DNA of 64,000 nt, taken from Pseudomonas sp. URMO17WK12:I2 (GTDB lineage: Bacteria; Pseudomonadota; Gammaproteobacteria; Pseudomonadales; Pseudomonadaceae). The translations under genes were made by a program, and so were the position numbers. The notes beneath the pieces are model-generated. The model was not told the origin of the DNA and ran no database searches. It was given only the letters and a program-made list of their open reading frames with translations. Of this stretch, positions 7,371 to 16,516 are shown piece after piece (position 1 is the stretch's first letter; the number at the start of each line of letters is the position of its first letter). The stretch lies in NCBI RefSeq assembly GCF_003253735.1, contig NZ_QKYW01000003.1:496001-560000 (forward strand), read 5' to 3'.

Positions 7371-8066
7371 CTAGGGACGAGCGCCAACGCGCATTTCCAG
7401 CTCAGCCACGCCGTCGATACCCGCACTGATCACATCGCCCGGATTCAGCGGCCCGACGCCATGGGGCGTGCCGGTCATGATCAGGTCACCGGCGCGCAGC
7501 GGCACCAGGCGCGACAGCAGGCTGATCACCTCGCCGACCGAAAAGATTTGCGCCTGCAGCGTACTGCGCTGGCGTTCCTGGCCGTTGACGCTCAGCCACA
7601 CGGCGCCCTGCTCCGGGTGGCCAACCTGGGCGACCGCTACCACGGCGCTGATCGGCGCAGCGCCTTCGAACACCTTGGCCATTTCCCAGGCCATGCCGGC
7701 GCTCTTCACACGCATCTGGATATCGCGGCGGGTCAGGTCGAGGCCAGCGGCGTAGCCCCACACGTGCTGCAGGGCATCGGCCTGATCGATGGCTGCACCG
7801 GCCTTGCCGATCGCCACCACCAATTCGATTTCATGGCAGAACTCGTCCGTCATCGGCGGGTAGATCACCTCGCCCACCGCCTCGACCACGGCGCTGGCCG
7901 GTTTCATGAAGAACACCGGCGCCTCGGGCTTTTCGTCACTGGCCCCCGGCCAGGGGTAGTTGCGCCCCACGCAGAACACGCGGCCCACCGGGAAGCGCTC
8001 GTCGCTGCCGGCTACCGGCAGGCTCACCTGGGGTTCAGGGGTAAACACATAGGAAGTGCAAGTCAT
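7371..8066 (-). CDS. Fumarylacetoacetate-hydrolase family protein, fumarylpyruvate-hydrolase-like
   Basis: The 231-residue protein carries the FAH C-terminal-domain hallmarks CVGRNY (about 32-37), PVFFMKPASAVV, HEIELVVAIG with metal-ligand glutamates 79 and 81, GLDLTRRD with Asp110, and LIMTGTPHGVGP. The length and these segments resemble fumarylpyruvate hydrolases more than full-length FAH. Members use Mg2+ or Mn2+ to hydrolyse C-C bonds of diketo acids or to decarboxylate or isomerise related compounds. It lies between the MFS gene and the SDR gene on the same strand. I would expect it to cleave the dicarbonyl intermediate of this pathway, but the substrate is not determined. Confidence 0.88.
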   Translation of the reverse strand: MTCTSYVFTPEPQVSLPVAGSDERFPVGRVFCVGRNYPWPGASDEKPEAPVFFMKPASAVVEAVGEVIYPPMTDEFCHEIELVVAIGKAGAAIDQADALQHVWGYAAGLDLTRRDIQMRVKSAGMAWEMAKVFEGAAPISAVVAVAQVGHPEQGAVWLSVNGQERQRSTLQAQIFSVGEVISLLSRLVPLRAGDLIMTGTPHGVGPLNPGDVISAGIDGVAELEMRVGARP

Positions 8067-8088
8067 TGTTGTTGGATTCCTGTCTGGA

Positions 8089-8115
8089 GCGCTCAGCCTA
8101 AAGCCGGCTGAGCGC
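8089..8115. promoter_or_regulatory. Intercistronic stem-loop between MFS and FAH genes
   Basis: GCGCTCAGCC pairs perfectly with GGCTGAGCGC across a seven-base loop. There is no U-tract, so it is more likely an mRNA-stabilising or processing stem inside the operon than a terminator. Confidence 0.4.
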
Positions 8116-8167
8116 GAGAAGTTGGACGAAAGCCGCTTCGTCTTGGAGAAAACCGGCCAATTGCCGC

Positions 8168-9514
8168 TCAGCGCGCCTGCAACTGAATGCGATAAAGCCG
8201 GCCCAGCAGCAGCGAGTACGACAGCGTGCCCATCAGCGCTACCGCACCGATGAACCAGAAGGCCATGGCGAACGAGCCGGTGGCCTGCACGATGGCGCCG
8301 ATCACGATCGGCGTGACGATGCCGCCGATATTGGCCGCCAGGCTGGTGACGCCGCCGGTGAGGCCGATCAGCTCCTTGGGCGCGACCTCGGATACCGCAG
8401 CCCAGGAGGATGAGGCGATGCCCTGGGCGAAGAACGCCAGGGTGAGGATGGCGATGCACAACACGTTGGAATCGGTGAAGTTGACCAGCACGATCGACAT
8501 GCCGAGCATCGAGCCCACCACCAGCGGCAACTTGCGCGCAAAGGACAGCGAGTAGCCGCGGCGAACCAGCAGGTCGGAAACGATCCCCGCCAGCAGGATG
8601 CCCACCGTGGCACCAATGAACGGCATCACCGCGAAGATGCCGACCTTGATGATGGTCAGGTTGCGCTCCTCGATCAGGTAGGTCGGGAACCAGGTCAGGA
8701 AGAAGTACAGCGCCGAGGTACTGGCGAACTTGCCGATGCAGATCGCCCACACCTGGCGGTAGCGGAACAGCTCGGCCACCTGTCGCCAGTTGAACTTGGT
8801 GCGCTGCTGGCTGCTCTTGGCCAGGGCACCGCCCTCCTCGATGTACTGCAGCTCCTCCTTGCTGACCTTCTTGCAGTTCATCGGGTCGCGGTACAGGTAC
8901 AGCCAGATCACCCCGAAGACGATGCCCGCCGCGCCAGTGGTGTAGAAGATGTGCCGCCAGTCGTAGGTGGTCGCCAGCCACAGCAGTGCGCCGGTGAACA
9001 GTGCCGTACCAAGGTACTGCCCGCATACATAGATGCTGCTGGCCATGCCGCGCTCGCGGGCCGGGAACCACACCGTCACCGCTCGGCTGTTGGCGGGAAA
9101 GGCCGGCGCCTCCATGGCGCCAACCGCCAGGCGCAGGCCGAACAGCGCGCCGAAGCTGCTGACCAGGCCCTGGCAGACTGTGACCGCTGACCAGCTGATC
9201 AGCGACACGCCATAGGTGAGCCGCGAGCCGAAGCGGTCGGCGACGAAACCTGCCGGCACCAGCGCCAGGGCATAGGTCCAGGCGAACGCCGAGAAGATCA
9301 GGCCCATCTGCATCTTGTCCAGGCCAAGGTCCTCGGCCATGAACGGCGCGGCGATGGAGATGTTCACCCGGTCGACATAGTTGATGATGGTCGCAATCAG
9401 CAGCAGCGACAGCATGAACCAGCGTCGCCGCGTCGGCAGGCGGCGCGGTACGACGGCCTCGGTGGCGCTGGCGTGCTCGATAGGCACGGCCTGGGAAGTG
9501 GGAGTGCTCGACAT
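8168..9514 (-). CDS. MFS transporter, anion:cation symporter (ACS) family
   Basis: A 448-residue, 12-helix transporter. IINYVDRVNISIAAP in helix 1, FVADRFGSRLTYG in the loop 2-3 motif and FPANSRAVTVWFPARERG in the first half are typical of the ACS family, whose bacterial members import glucarate, galactonate, other hexonates or related carboxylates with protons. The start at 9514 is chosen because AGAGG lies seven bases upstream and because the residues before it do not resemble the family. It is the first gene of the minus-strand operon and diverges from the AraC regulator. A sugar acid or similar carboxylate is the probable cargo. Confidence 0.9.
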   Translation of the reverse strand: MSSTPTSQAVPIEHASATEAVVPRRLPTRRRWFMLSLLLIATIINYVDRVNISIAAPFMAEDLGLDKMQMGLIFSAFAWTYALALVPAGFVADRFGSRLTYGVSLISWSAVTVCQGLVSSFGALFGLRLAVGAMEAPAFPANSRAVTVWFPARERGMASSIYVCGQYLGTALFTGALLWLATTYDWRHIFYTTGAAGIVFGVIWLYLYRDPMNCKKVSKEELQYIEEGGALAKSSQQRTKFNWRQVAELFRYRQVWAICIGKFASTSALYFFLTWFPTYLIEERNLTIIKVGIFAVMPFIGATVGILLAGIVSDLLVRRGYSLSFARKLPLVVGSMLGMSIVLVNFTDSNVLCIAILTLAFFAQGIASSSWAAVSEVAPKELIGLTGGVTSLAANIGGIVTPIVIGAIVQATGSFAMAFWFIGAVALMGTLSYSLLLGRLYRIQLQAR

Positions 9515-10074
9515 GGGTGACCTCTTGTAATTGGAATATCGAGTTTTTCGGGCAAACACGTCCCGCGCCCTCGGCAACCGGGGTGGACGTGAGCATGAAG
9601 GTTGGGGACTAGAAGCCGCTGTAGCGCAGCGTCAGCTCGCGCGCTCGGGGCACGACGTCAGACATGGAGGCGAATGGGCGCTTGGCCTTGAAACGGGACG
9701 GGTGATCATCGAGCTGCACCTGTGCTTGTTTTTGGATGGAATCTCGCTGTGCATGCCTCACAAGGTGATCGTACAACTTATGTAAATCAATAGAGGCGTT
9801 AGATCGTTTTTTGCGGTGCGTTTCGCCCTGATTGAACCAGTCCAAAAAAATCTCGCGCAGCAGGCTTGCGGCTCAATCTTTCTTAAATCCATGAAAGCAC
9901 CGTGATAGAGCGCCTGAAAGACTGAGAACCCATTTCTCACATTTTGGACAACGGCCGGTGGTTGGGCCAGGCAATAATTGCCACCGCGGAGGCAAATCAT
10001 CGTACAACCTGCTTGCCAGAGCGCTTCGCGAGCAGCCAATATGTTGCGAAACATTCTTGATAGAGAGCAGGTAG
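9515..10074. promoter_or_regulatory. 560-bp divergent control region between the MFS gene and the AraC gene
   Basis: This long region is richer in A and T than its neighbours. It contains two identical copies of ATCGTACAAC (9768-9777 and 9999-10008) in the same orientation, with start positions 231 bases apart, and a perfect palindrome GGCAATAATTGCC (9970-9982). These are candidate operators for the adjacent AraC-type regulator. On the minus strand, 9609 to about 9710 could encode a GC-rich C-terminal remnant ending ARELTLRYSGF, but I do not recognise it, and the frame upstream looks non-coding. Confidence 0.45.
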
Positions 10075-11007
10075 ATGTCGTCATTAGGTCAGGTCCCTAC
10101 CTATTTCATGCAGCAACGTAGCGAGCTGACGGACTTCTATATCCGTGACAAGAAGGGCCGCCGCGCCGAGACAGCACCCCACCGCCACGAGTATTTCCAG
10201 GTTCAGATCAACCTCGGCGGCGATACCGTGCAGCACATCGGCAACGTCGAACGGCCCTTTCCACGCAACACCCTCGCTTTCATCCTGCCCCACCGGGTGC
10301 ACGTGATCCCGCATCCGCCGGAAAGCAGTTTCATCGTGATCAATTTTTCCCAGACTTTCCTGCTACCCCATCTGCAATGCGACCCGATGGATCTGGAAGA
10401 CGTGTCCATTCTTCTCGCCCCGGAGCTGTCGCCCTTTCGCTTCCAGCAGCACCTGGACTTCACCCTGGACGATGCTCATTTTGCCCAAGTGCGCACGCTG
10501 ATCGAGCAGATGCGCGAGCTGGATGTCAGCCGCCAGTTCGGGGTGCGGGAAATTCTCAAGGGCCTGATGCTGCAACTGATCGGTCTGGTGTGCAGGCTCT
10601 ACGCCGAGCCGCTCAGGCAGCTGGCGGAAAGCAACGCCGCCCAGGCGAGCCGGCGCGATGCGCTGGGGCGCATGTCCGAGTACCTGCGGCGCAACATCGC
10701 CGACCCGGACCTGAACCTGAAAAAGGTGGCGGCGGCCACCTACCTTTCGCCGAGCTACCTGACCCACTGGTTGCGCAAGGAAGTCGGCAAGACCTTCAGT
10801 GAGATGGTGCTGGAGCGGCGCATGCACGCCGCCCGCAACCACCTGCTCAACGGCAGCAAGCCGGTCGGCGAAGTGGCGCGGTTATGCGGCTTCGCCGACG
10901 AGGCCTACTTTTCCCGGCGCTTCCGGCAGATCCACGGCCTGCCGCCGGGCCAGTTCCGTCGTCAGCAACTGAACCCGGACACGCCACAGATTCCCTTTAC
11001 CGACTAG
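10075..11007 (+). CDS. AraC-family transcriptional regulator
   Basis: The 310-residue protein has an N-terminal cupin-like sensing domain (APHRHEYFQVQINLGG, then PRNTLAFILPHRVHVIPHP) and a C-terminal double helix-turn-helix (about 205-300), including LKKVAAATYLSPSYLTHWLRKEVGKTFSEM and the second-helix signature VARLCGFADEAYFSRRFRQIHGLPPGQFR. It diverges from the MFS/FAH/SDR/dehydrogenase operon and most likely controls it in response to the transported acid or a breakdown product. The repeated ATCGTACAAC elements upstream are plausible binding sites. Inducer and mode (activation, looping) are inferred from the family. Confidence 0.92.
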   Translation: MSSLGQVPTYFMQQRSELTDFYIRDKKGRRAETAPHRHEYFQVQINLGGDTVQHIGNVERPFPRNTLAFILPHRVHVIPHPPESSFIVINFSQTFLLPHLQCDPMDLEDVSILLAPELSPFRFQQHLDFTLDDAHFAQVRTLIEQMRELDVSRQFGVREILKGLMLQLIGLVCRLYAEPLRQLAESNAAQASRRDALGRMSEYLRRNIADPDLNLKKVAAATYLSPSYLTHWLRKEVGKTFSEMVLERRMHAARNHLLNGSKPVGEVARLCGFADEAYFSRRFRQIHGLPPGQFRRQQLNPDTPQIPFTD

Positions 11008-11008
11008 C

Positions 11009-12376
11009 TCAGGCGCGGCCGCCGGCCTGAGTCGTACGCAGGCCGCGCAGGTAGAGCACGCCCCAGGTCAACCCCAGCATTGCCGAGACCAGCGACCCCA
11101 GCAGCACCCCCAGCTTGGCAGCGGCCAGCAGGTTTGAATCGCTGAACGCCAGGTTGGCGATGAAGATCGACATGGTGAAACCGATGCCGGCCAACAGGCC
11201 GATCAAGGCAACGCCACGCCAGGACACGTCGGCCGGCAAGCGGCACAGACCGAGCCTGACCATCAGCCAGCTGACGCTGATCACGCCGACCGGCTTGCCC
11301 ACCAGCAGCGCGATGGCCACACCCAACATCACCCAATGCGAGGTGCTCGACGACAGATCGGTACCGCCCAGGCTCACCCCGGCGTTGGCCAGGGCGAACA
11401 AGGGCATCAGGCCAAAGGTGACCCAGGGGTGCAGCGCCAGTTGCACGCGTACCACCGGCGGCAGCAGTTCACGCTGGGCCAGGCGCAACTCGCGCAGCGA
11501 CTGGGCGGCCTCGCTGGACGCCACCGCGGTGCCGTTGTCGTCTTCCAGTTCGCGGGCGATACGGCCGACGGCATCACGCGGCTGCTCGCGGGTCGGCAGG
11601 CAGATCACCGGGGTCATCAGGCCGAGAATCACCCCCGCGAGGGTCGGATGCGCGCCGGTCAGCAGCAGCCCGCCCCACATCAACGCACCCGGCAGCACAT
11701 AAGCGCAGGCCAACCCGACGCCGATACGCTGCAGGCCAAGTACCCCCAGGGCGCCGGCACCAGCCAGGGCAAAACCGCTGTAGTTGAGCCCGTCCGAATA
11801 GAACAGCGCGATCAGGATCACCGCGATCACGTCGTCGATCACCGCCAGGGTCAGCAGGAAGATGCGCACACCCGAGGGAATGCCCTTGCCCAGCAGCGCC
11901 AGCAGGCCAACGGCGAAGGCAATATCGGTCGCTGCGGGAATCGCCCAGCCATTCAAGCCGGCGCCCTGGTGATTGAGGCTGGCGTAGATCAGCGCCGGCA
12001 TCATCACCCCGCCACAAGCGGCCGCGATCGGCAGTGACGCCTGGCGCAAGTCGGCCAGCGCGCCGTCATGTATCTCACGGCGAATCTCCATGCCGACGAC
12101 CAGGAAGAACAGAGTCATCAGGCCGTCGTTGATCCAGAAATGCAGGGGCTGGGAAAAACCGAAACTGCCGAAACCAAACGACACGGGCGCGTGCCAGAGC
12201 GCGTGGTAGCTGTCGGCGTAGGGCGAGTTGGCCCAGATCAGCGCGGTGGCGGTGGCCAGCAGCAGCACCACGCCACTGAAGGCCTCACGGTGAACGAGGT
12301 TGCGAACGCAAGCGAAGGCCTGCTCCGCCAAACGCTGGGCGCGGGGAATATCCTGATGGGATGGGCGCGTTTTCAT
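11009..12376 (-). CDS. nhaA: Na+/H+ antiporter NhaA
   Basis: The 455-residue product shows NhaA landmarks: [12 protein letters not shown], the ion-binding aspartate in [11 protein letters not shown] (Asp151) and the Asp181-Asp182 pair in [10 protein letters not shown], plus [15 protein letters not shown] in the last third. It exports Na+ in exchange for protons across the inner membrane for sodium and alkaline pH homeostasis. The cytoplasmic loop in the middle is longer than in E. coli NhaA (about 390 residues), with an insert [20 protein letters not shown]. The start [10 protein letters not shown] is preferred over an upstream in-frame ATG. Its 3' end abuts the convergent AraC gene, with one base between them. 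Confidence 0.95.
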   Translation of the reverse strand: MKTRPSHQDIPRAQRLAEQAFACVRNLVHREAFSGVVLLLATATALIWANSPYADSYHALWHAPVSFGFGSFGFSQPLHFWINDGLMTLFFLVVGMEIRREIHDGALADLRQASLPIAAACGGVMMPALIYASLNHQGAGLNGWAIPAATDIAFAVGLLALLGKGIPSGVRIFLLTLAVIDDVIAVILIALFYSDGLNYSGFALAGAGALGVLGLQRIGVGLACAYVLPGALMWGGLLLTGAHPTLAGVILGLMTPVICLPTREQPRDAVGRIARELEDDNGTAVASSEAAQSLRELRLAQRELLPPVVRVQLALHPWVTFGLMPLFALANAGVSLGGTDLSSSTSHWVMLGVAIALLVGKPVGVISVSWLMVRLGLCRLPADVSWRGVALIGLLAGIGFTMSIFIANLAFSDSNLLAAAKLGVLLGSLVSAMLGLTWGVLYLRGLRTTQAGGRA

Positions 12377-12568
12377 GGGCGAACGGGCTCCGCGCGGCGG
12401 CCCGACCAACGCAACAAGACCTGTCTCACCGCGTCATGCGGCTGACACCCGGCCGCCATCCTACACAGATGATCGGCTCACGCACCAGCCCTGTTGGCCG
12501 TGAGCCGCCGCCGCACGGCGCTGCCACTCCAGGACCATGCGGCGCTGGCCAGGCGCCGCAAGGCTGGT

Positions 12569-13780
<1,212 letters not shown>

Positions 13781-13911
13781 CTATTGTTCTAGTTGAGAAA
13801 ACCGAAAACACCAAATATCGTCGGCAGTTTTTACCGCGCCACGACGCCGAATGAAGCATCCGACACCTCTGCAGAACGCCACTGCAGCGTCAACAAGCTG
13901 GGCATGCACGT

Positions 13912-14163
13912 TTAGTCGCCACCACCGCCACCGCCGTCGCCGCCATCACCTGCGCAGTGTCCGTCAATGCCTGCGCCGCAGCCGCGGTCGTTATCGACCA
14001 TCGCGCTGCTGGAGCCGGTTGAGTCGGCAGTGTCGTTCTTCCTGGACGACTTGCGGCTCGCGGAGGTGAAGAACCGGTAGAGCACACGAATGGCAATTGC
14101 CCCCAGCACCAGCACGTAGAGCCAGAGGGTGACTCCATCGCTCCAATTACCCTGGATGATCAT
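13912..14163 (-). CDS. Small membrane protein with Cys/Gly-rich tail, unknown function
   Basis: The 83-residue product has one hydrophobic segment (about 12-31, VTLWLYVLVLGAIAIRVLYRF), a basic/serine stretch (SASRKSSRKNDT) and an acidic, glycine-rich tail with two cysteines (DRGCGAGIDGHCAGDGG and a final GGGGGG run). The ATG follows GGAG with suitable spacing, which supports a real gene. It stands alone between the polyamine-binding protein and the NmrA-like gene. I do not recognise a characterised family. The tail may lie in the cytoplasm if the basic patch sets the topology; no function is proposed. Confidence 0.6.
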   Translation of the reverse strand: MIIQGNWSDGVTLWLYVLVLGAIAIRVLYRFFTSASRKSSRKNDTADSTGSSSAMVDNDRGCGAGIDGHCAGDGGDGGGGGGD

Positions 14164-14362
14164 TAGCTACTCCTTCGCCATTGCGCTGTGGTATTGCGCC
14201 GTTGCTCGGCCAGGCAAGCCATGGCACCTCGATTGCTCGGACCCGAACAGGCGCCGGTCGTTCAGTGGTGCGGGAAGCTACCGTCATGCATGCTCTGCCG
14301 TGCCTGTAGCCAGCTACTCGCTAGCGCGGCTAACAGGCCGGTCGCGCGGCGCCGCGCAACAC

Positions 14363-15283
14363 TTATCCTAGCTGCTCCATGAGCCACTCGCTGACGGTGG
14401 TGGTTTCGATCTGGCGCTCGACATTGTAGGTCTGTGCCTTCGGCCAGGCCACACCCCTGCCTTGGGCAAAAACCGCCCTGTATTTGCGCATCGAATCATC
14501 GGGATGGGCGGCCAGCTCGGCTGCGAGTACTGGCAACTCCCATTGCGCGCGTTCAACCTGGCGATCCAGCGACTGGTCAATGATGTCTGCAAGCTGCCGG
14601 TAGGTGATCGTATCGCCAGCCGTGAAGGTCACCCGGTTGAGCCGTTCGGGATCGAACAGGATGCTGACAGTGAGATGGGCGATGTCCCGCGGCGTGGTGA
14701 CGGTCACCGCAGTGTCCCAGCTGCCCAGGGCGCGTACCCGATTGTGCTGCAGATCGACGACGCCAAACGCCGGCTCGAACAGAAAACTGGTGAACATGCC
14801 GGTGGCGATGATCTGCCACTGCAGCCGCGACTGAACGCGCAGCAACTGGCGTACATCGAGCTGTTCGTCGAACAGGTCCTGGGGGCTACCGTAGCCGATC
14901 TGGTCGTAGTCCACACCAAACTGCCAGGGCACATAGTGCTTCACCTCCGAGCGCAGGGCTGCGCGGGTCAGTTTGAGTTGTATGCCCGGCCCGGCGACGA
15001 AGCCAAGGCAACTGATCAGCTTGTCGAAAGCGCTGAACAGCGTGGCGAGCGACTGCTCGCTGTCGTTCACCACATCCGCCGTCACCACGCTGACCCCGAG
15101 CCTGTCGAGTTCGGCGAGAAGCTGGCGCTTATCTGCTGACGCTGCACCCGTTGCAGATGGCCGCAGCATAACGCTTACCCGTACGCCGGACCGGCCTGCC
15201 AGCTCGTGCAGCACGGCCATGCCGAGTTCCCCAGCGCCCAGTACCAGGATGTTGTCGGTTGTTGCCAGAGGGGTTGATTGCAT
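14363..15283 (-). CDS. NmrA-like / isoflavone-reductase-type NAD(P)-binding protein
   Basis: A 306-residue protein with the glycine motif GAGELG (16-21) right at the N-terminus, then LRPSATGAASADKRQLLAEL (cofactor-discriminating region) and HYVPWQFGVDYDQIGYG, common in fungal aromatic alcohol reductase/NmrA-type proteins. These atypical SDRs lack the usual Tyr-x3-Lys site and either reduce small aromatic substrates or sense NADP(H). The start at 15283 puts the Rossmann loop at the usual distance; an in-frame ATG further upstream would overlap the inverted repeat in the control region. It diverges from an HxlR regulator, a common arrangement for redox-stress or quinone-responsive reductases. 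Confidence 0.8.
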   Translation of the reverse strand: MQSTPLATTDNILVLGAGELGMAVLHELAGRSGVRVSVMLRPSATGAASADKRQLLAELDRLGVSVVTADVVNDSEQSLATLFSAFDKLISCLGFVAGPGIQLKLTRAALRSEVKHYVPWQFGVDYDQIGYGSPQDLFDEQLDVRQLLRVQSRLQWQIIATGMFTSFLFEPAFGVVDLQHNRVRALGSWDTAVTVTTPRDIAHLTVSILFDPERLNRVTFTAGDTITYRQLADIIDQSLDRQVERAQWELPVLAAELAAHPDDSMRKYRAVFAQGRGVAWPKAQTYNVERQIETTTVSEWLMEQLG

Positions 15284-15297
15284 CGCAGACTCCAGTA

Positions 15298-15320
15298 GAA
15301 CGCTCAATAAATATGCGTTC
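15298..15320. promoter_or_regulatory. Candidate HxlR operator between the NmrA-like and HxlR genes
   Basis: GAACGC and GCGTTC form a perfect inverted repeat separated by 11 mostly A/T bases (TCAATAAATAT). It sits in the 88-base divergent promoter region, where an HxlR dimer would be expected to bind. No other repeat of this quality lies in the interval. Confidence 0.5.
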
Positions 15321-15371
15321 ATCCTGGCACTCCTGACGAACATTCAGAAGAAGGCACACGCGTGATACCGC

Positions 15372-15776
15372 ATGGATACGATGACAGAGGATGAAGTGAT
15401 TCGCTTTGCCCAGGCCACCTGCGATGCACTCAGTGACGAGGATGACACGCTCAAGCGCGAGGTGCTGACCCACGCGGGCAATCGCTGGTCGCTGGGCATC
15501 GTTCACGCGCTGGGGGCCCACGGCACACTGCGCCATGCCGAGCTTGGCCGGCGCTTGCCGGGTGTCACGCAACGCATGCTGACCCGCAGCTTGCGGCAGC
15601 TCGAAAGGGACGGTTTGATCAGCCGCTTCGACCACCAGGAAGTACCACCGCGGGTCGATTACCAGCTCACCTCGCTGGGCCGCAGCTTCCTGGCACGCAT
15701 GGTGCCGCTGTGGATGTGGCTGCTCGAACACGCCGAGGATTTTCGCAGCGCAAGGGCGCACTTCGACGAGCGTTGA
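15372..15776 (+). CDS. HxlR-family winged-helix regulator
   Basis: A 134-residue protein with the HxlR core: NRWSLGIVHALGAHGTLRHAELGRRLPGVTQRMLTRSLRQLERDGLI, then the wing VPPRVDYQLTSLGRSF. These dimeric regulators usually respond to electrophiles, aldehydes or quinones, some through a cysteine near the N-terminus. Here a Cys is present at residue 17 (QATCDAL). It likely controls the divergent NmrA-like gene and itself. The ATG 15372 was chosen; a second Met three codons later is also possible. Confidence 0.9.
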   Translation: MDTMTEDEVIRFAQATCDALSDEDDTLKREVLTHAGNRWSLGIVHALGAHGTLRHAELGRRLPGVTQRMLTRSLRQLERDGLISRFDHQEVPPRVDYQLTSLGRSFLARMVPLWMWLLEHAEDFRSARAHFDER

Positions 15777-15904
15777 GGCAGACGTGAAAAAAGCGGCGAA
15801 GCACTCAGCGTGGTGAATTAACCGCAATGTATCCAGGCGGGCATGGTCGATCTAGACACAGGCGCTCGACACCTCAGCGCCACGCATCAGGACCCTGGGG
15901 CCCC

Positions 15905-16456
15905 ATGAAGTTCGCAACGTTTTGCCCGCTCGCCACAGTCAGCAAGTTTTGCCGTGGAACCGTCACCGTGTTTGCAGTGGCAGCCAGCCTTGTGCTCCTC
16001 GCCGGCTGCGCAGCCAATAATGAGGAAAGCCAGGACGAGGCGGTGTCGAATGATTCGCCTGCTGCCTCGACCAGCACCAAGCTGTCCGCGCTCGATGAGC
16101 AGGACATCGCTGCTCACCCGCTGAAGGGAGAGTTGATCTGCGCCTTCTCGGTGGGGCGCAGCACGCTGTTATACGCCGCCGGCAACGTCGCGACCCAGGC
16201 TGACGCTGATGCAATCCTGAAGTTCGCCGATCAGGTGCTCAGGGTGCAAGCACCCGGTGGCTTCGACCAGATGCTGCACGGCACCACGTTCAAGGGTGAA
16301 CGCGTGGTGGCAGAGGTGAAACTGGCCGAGCATGCCGAGCAACCCCACCTGGCCGGCAGCGATGGCGCATCGTCCTACCCGAGCGCCACGCTTACCTACA
16401 TTCGCAGCAACAGTGCGATGCGCTCGGTGCAGGGCAAGTGGGAATGTGGGCCGTAA
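15905..16456 (+). CDS. Predicted lipoprotein, unknown function
   Basis: The 183-residue product has a lipoprotein signal (hydrophobic stretch 19-34 and lipobox LLAGC with Cys35), then a Ser/Glu-rich linker (NNEESQDEAVSNDSPAASTST) and a compact domain with GELICAFSVGRSTLLYAAGNV and ending VQGKWECGP. The two remaining cysteines in the domain (near CAFS and WEC) could form a disulfide. The residue after Cys35 is Ala, so outer-membrane sorting is likely. I do not recognise the domain. The frame is open further upstream, but the MKFATF start gives a proper signal. Confidence 0.7.
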   Translation: MKFATFCPLATVSKFCRGTVTVFAVAASLVLLAGCAANNEESQDEAVSNDSPAASTSTKLSALDEQDIAAHPLKGELICAFSVGRSTLLYAAGNVATQADADAILKFADQVLRVQAPGGFDQMLHGTTFKGERVVAEVKLAEHAEQPHLAGSDGASSYPSATLTYIRSNSAMRSVQGKWECGP

Positions 16457-16516
16457 GGGAGCGAGCCGCACGGTCATTGCCCCCTGGATAGATCCACCTC
16501 GCAAGTTCGCTGGTTG

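Noticed and set aside
6456..8111. A long plus-strand open frame opposite the SDR and FAH genes
   Set aside because: It runs antisense to two genes with clear family motifs, its translation shows no family pattern, and long antisense frames are common in GC-rich DNA.
9609..9845. A 78-residue minus-strand gene in the AraC control region
   Set aside because: The first half is A/T-rich with no ribosome binding site. Only the GC-rich last third looks coding, so it may at most be a remnant.
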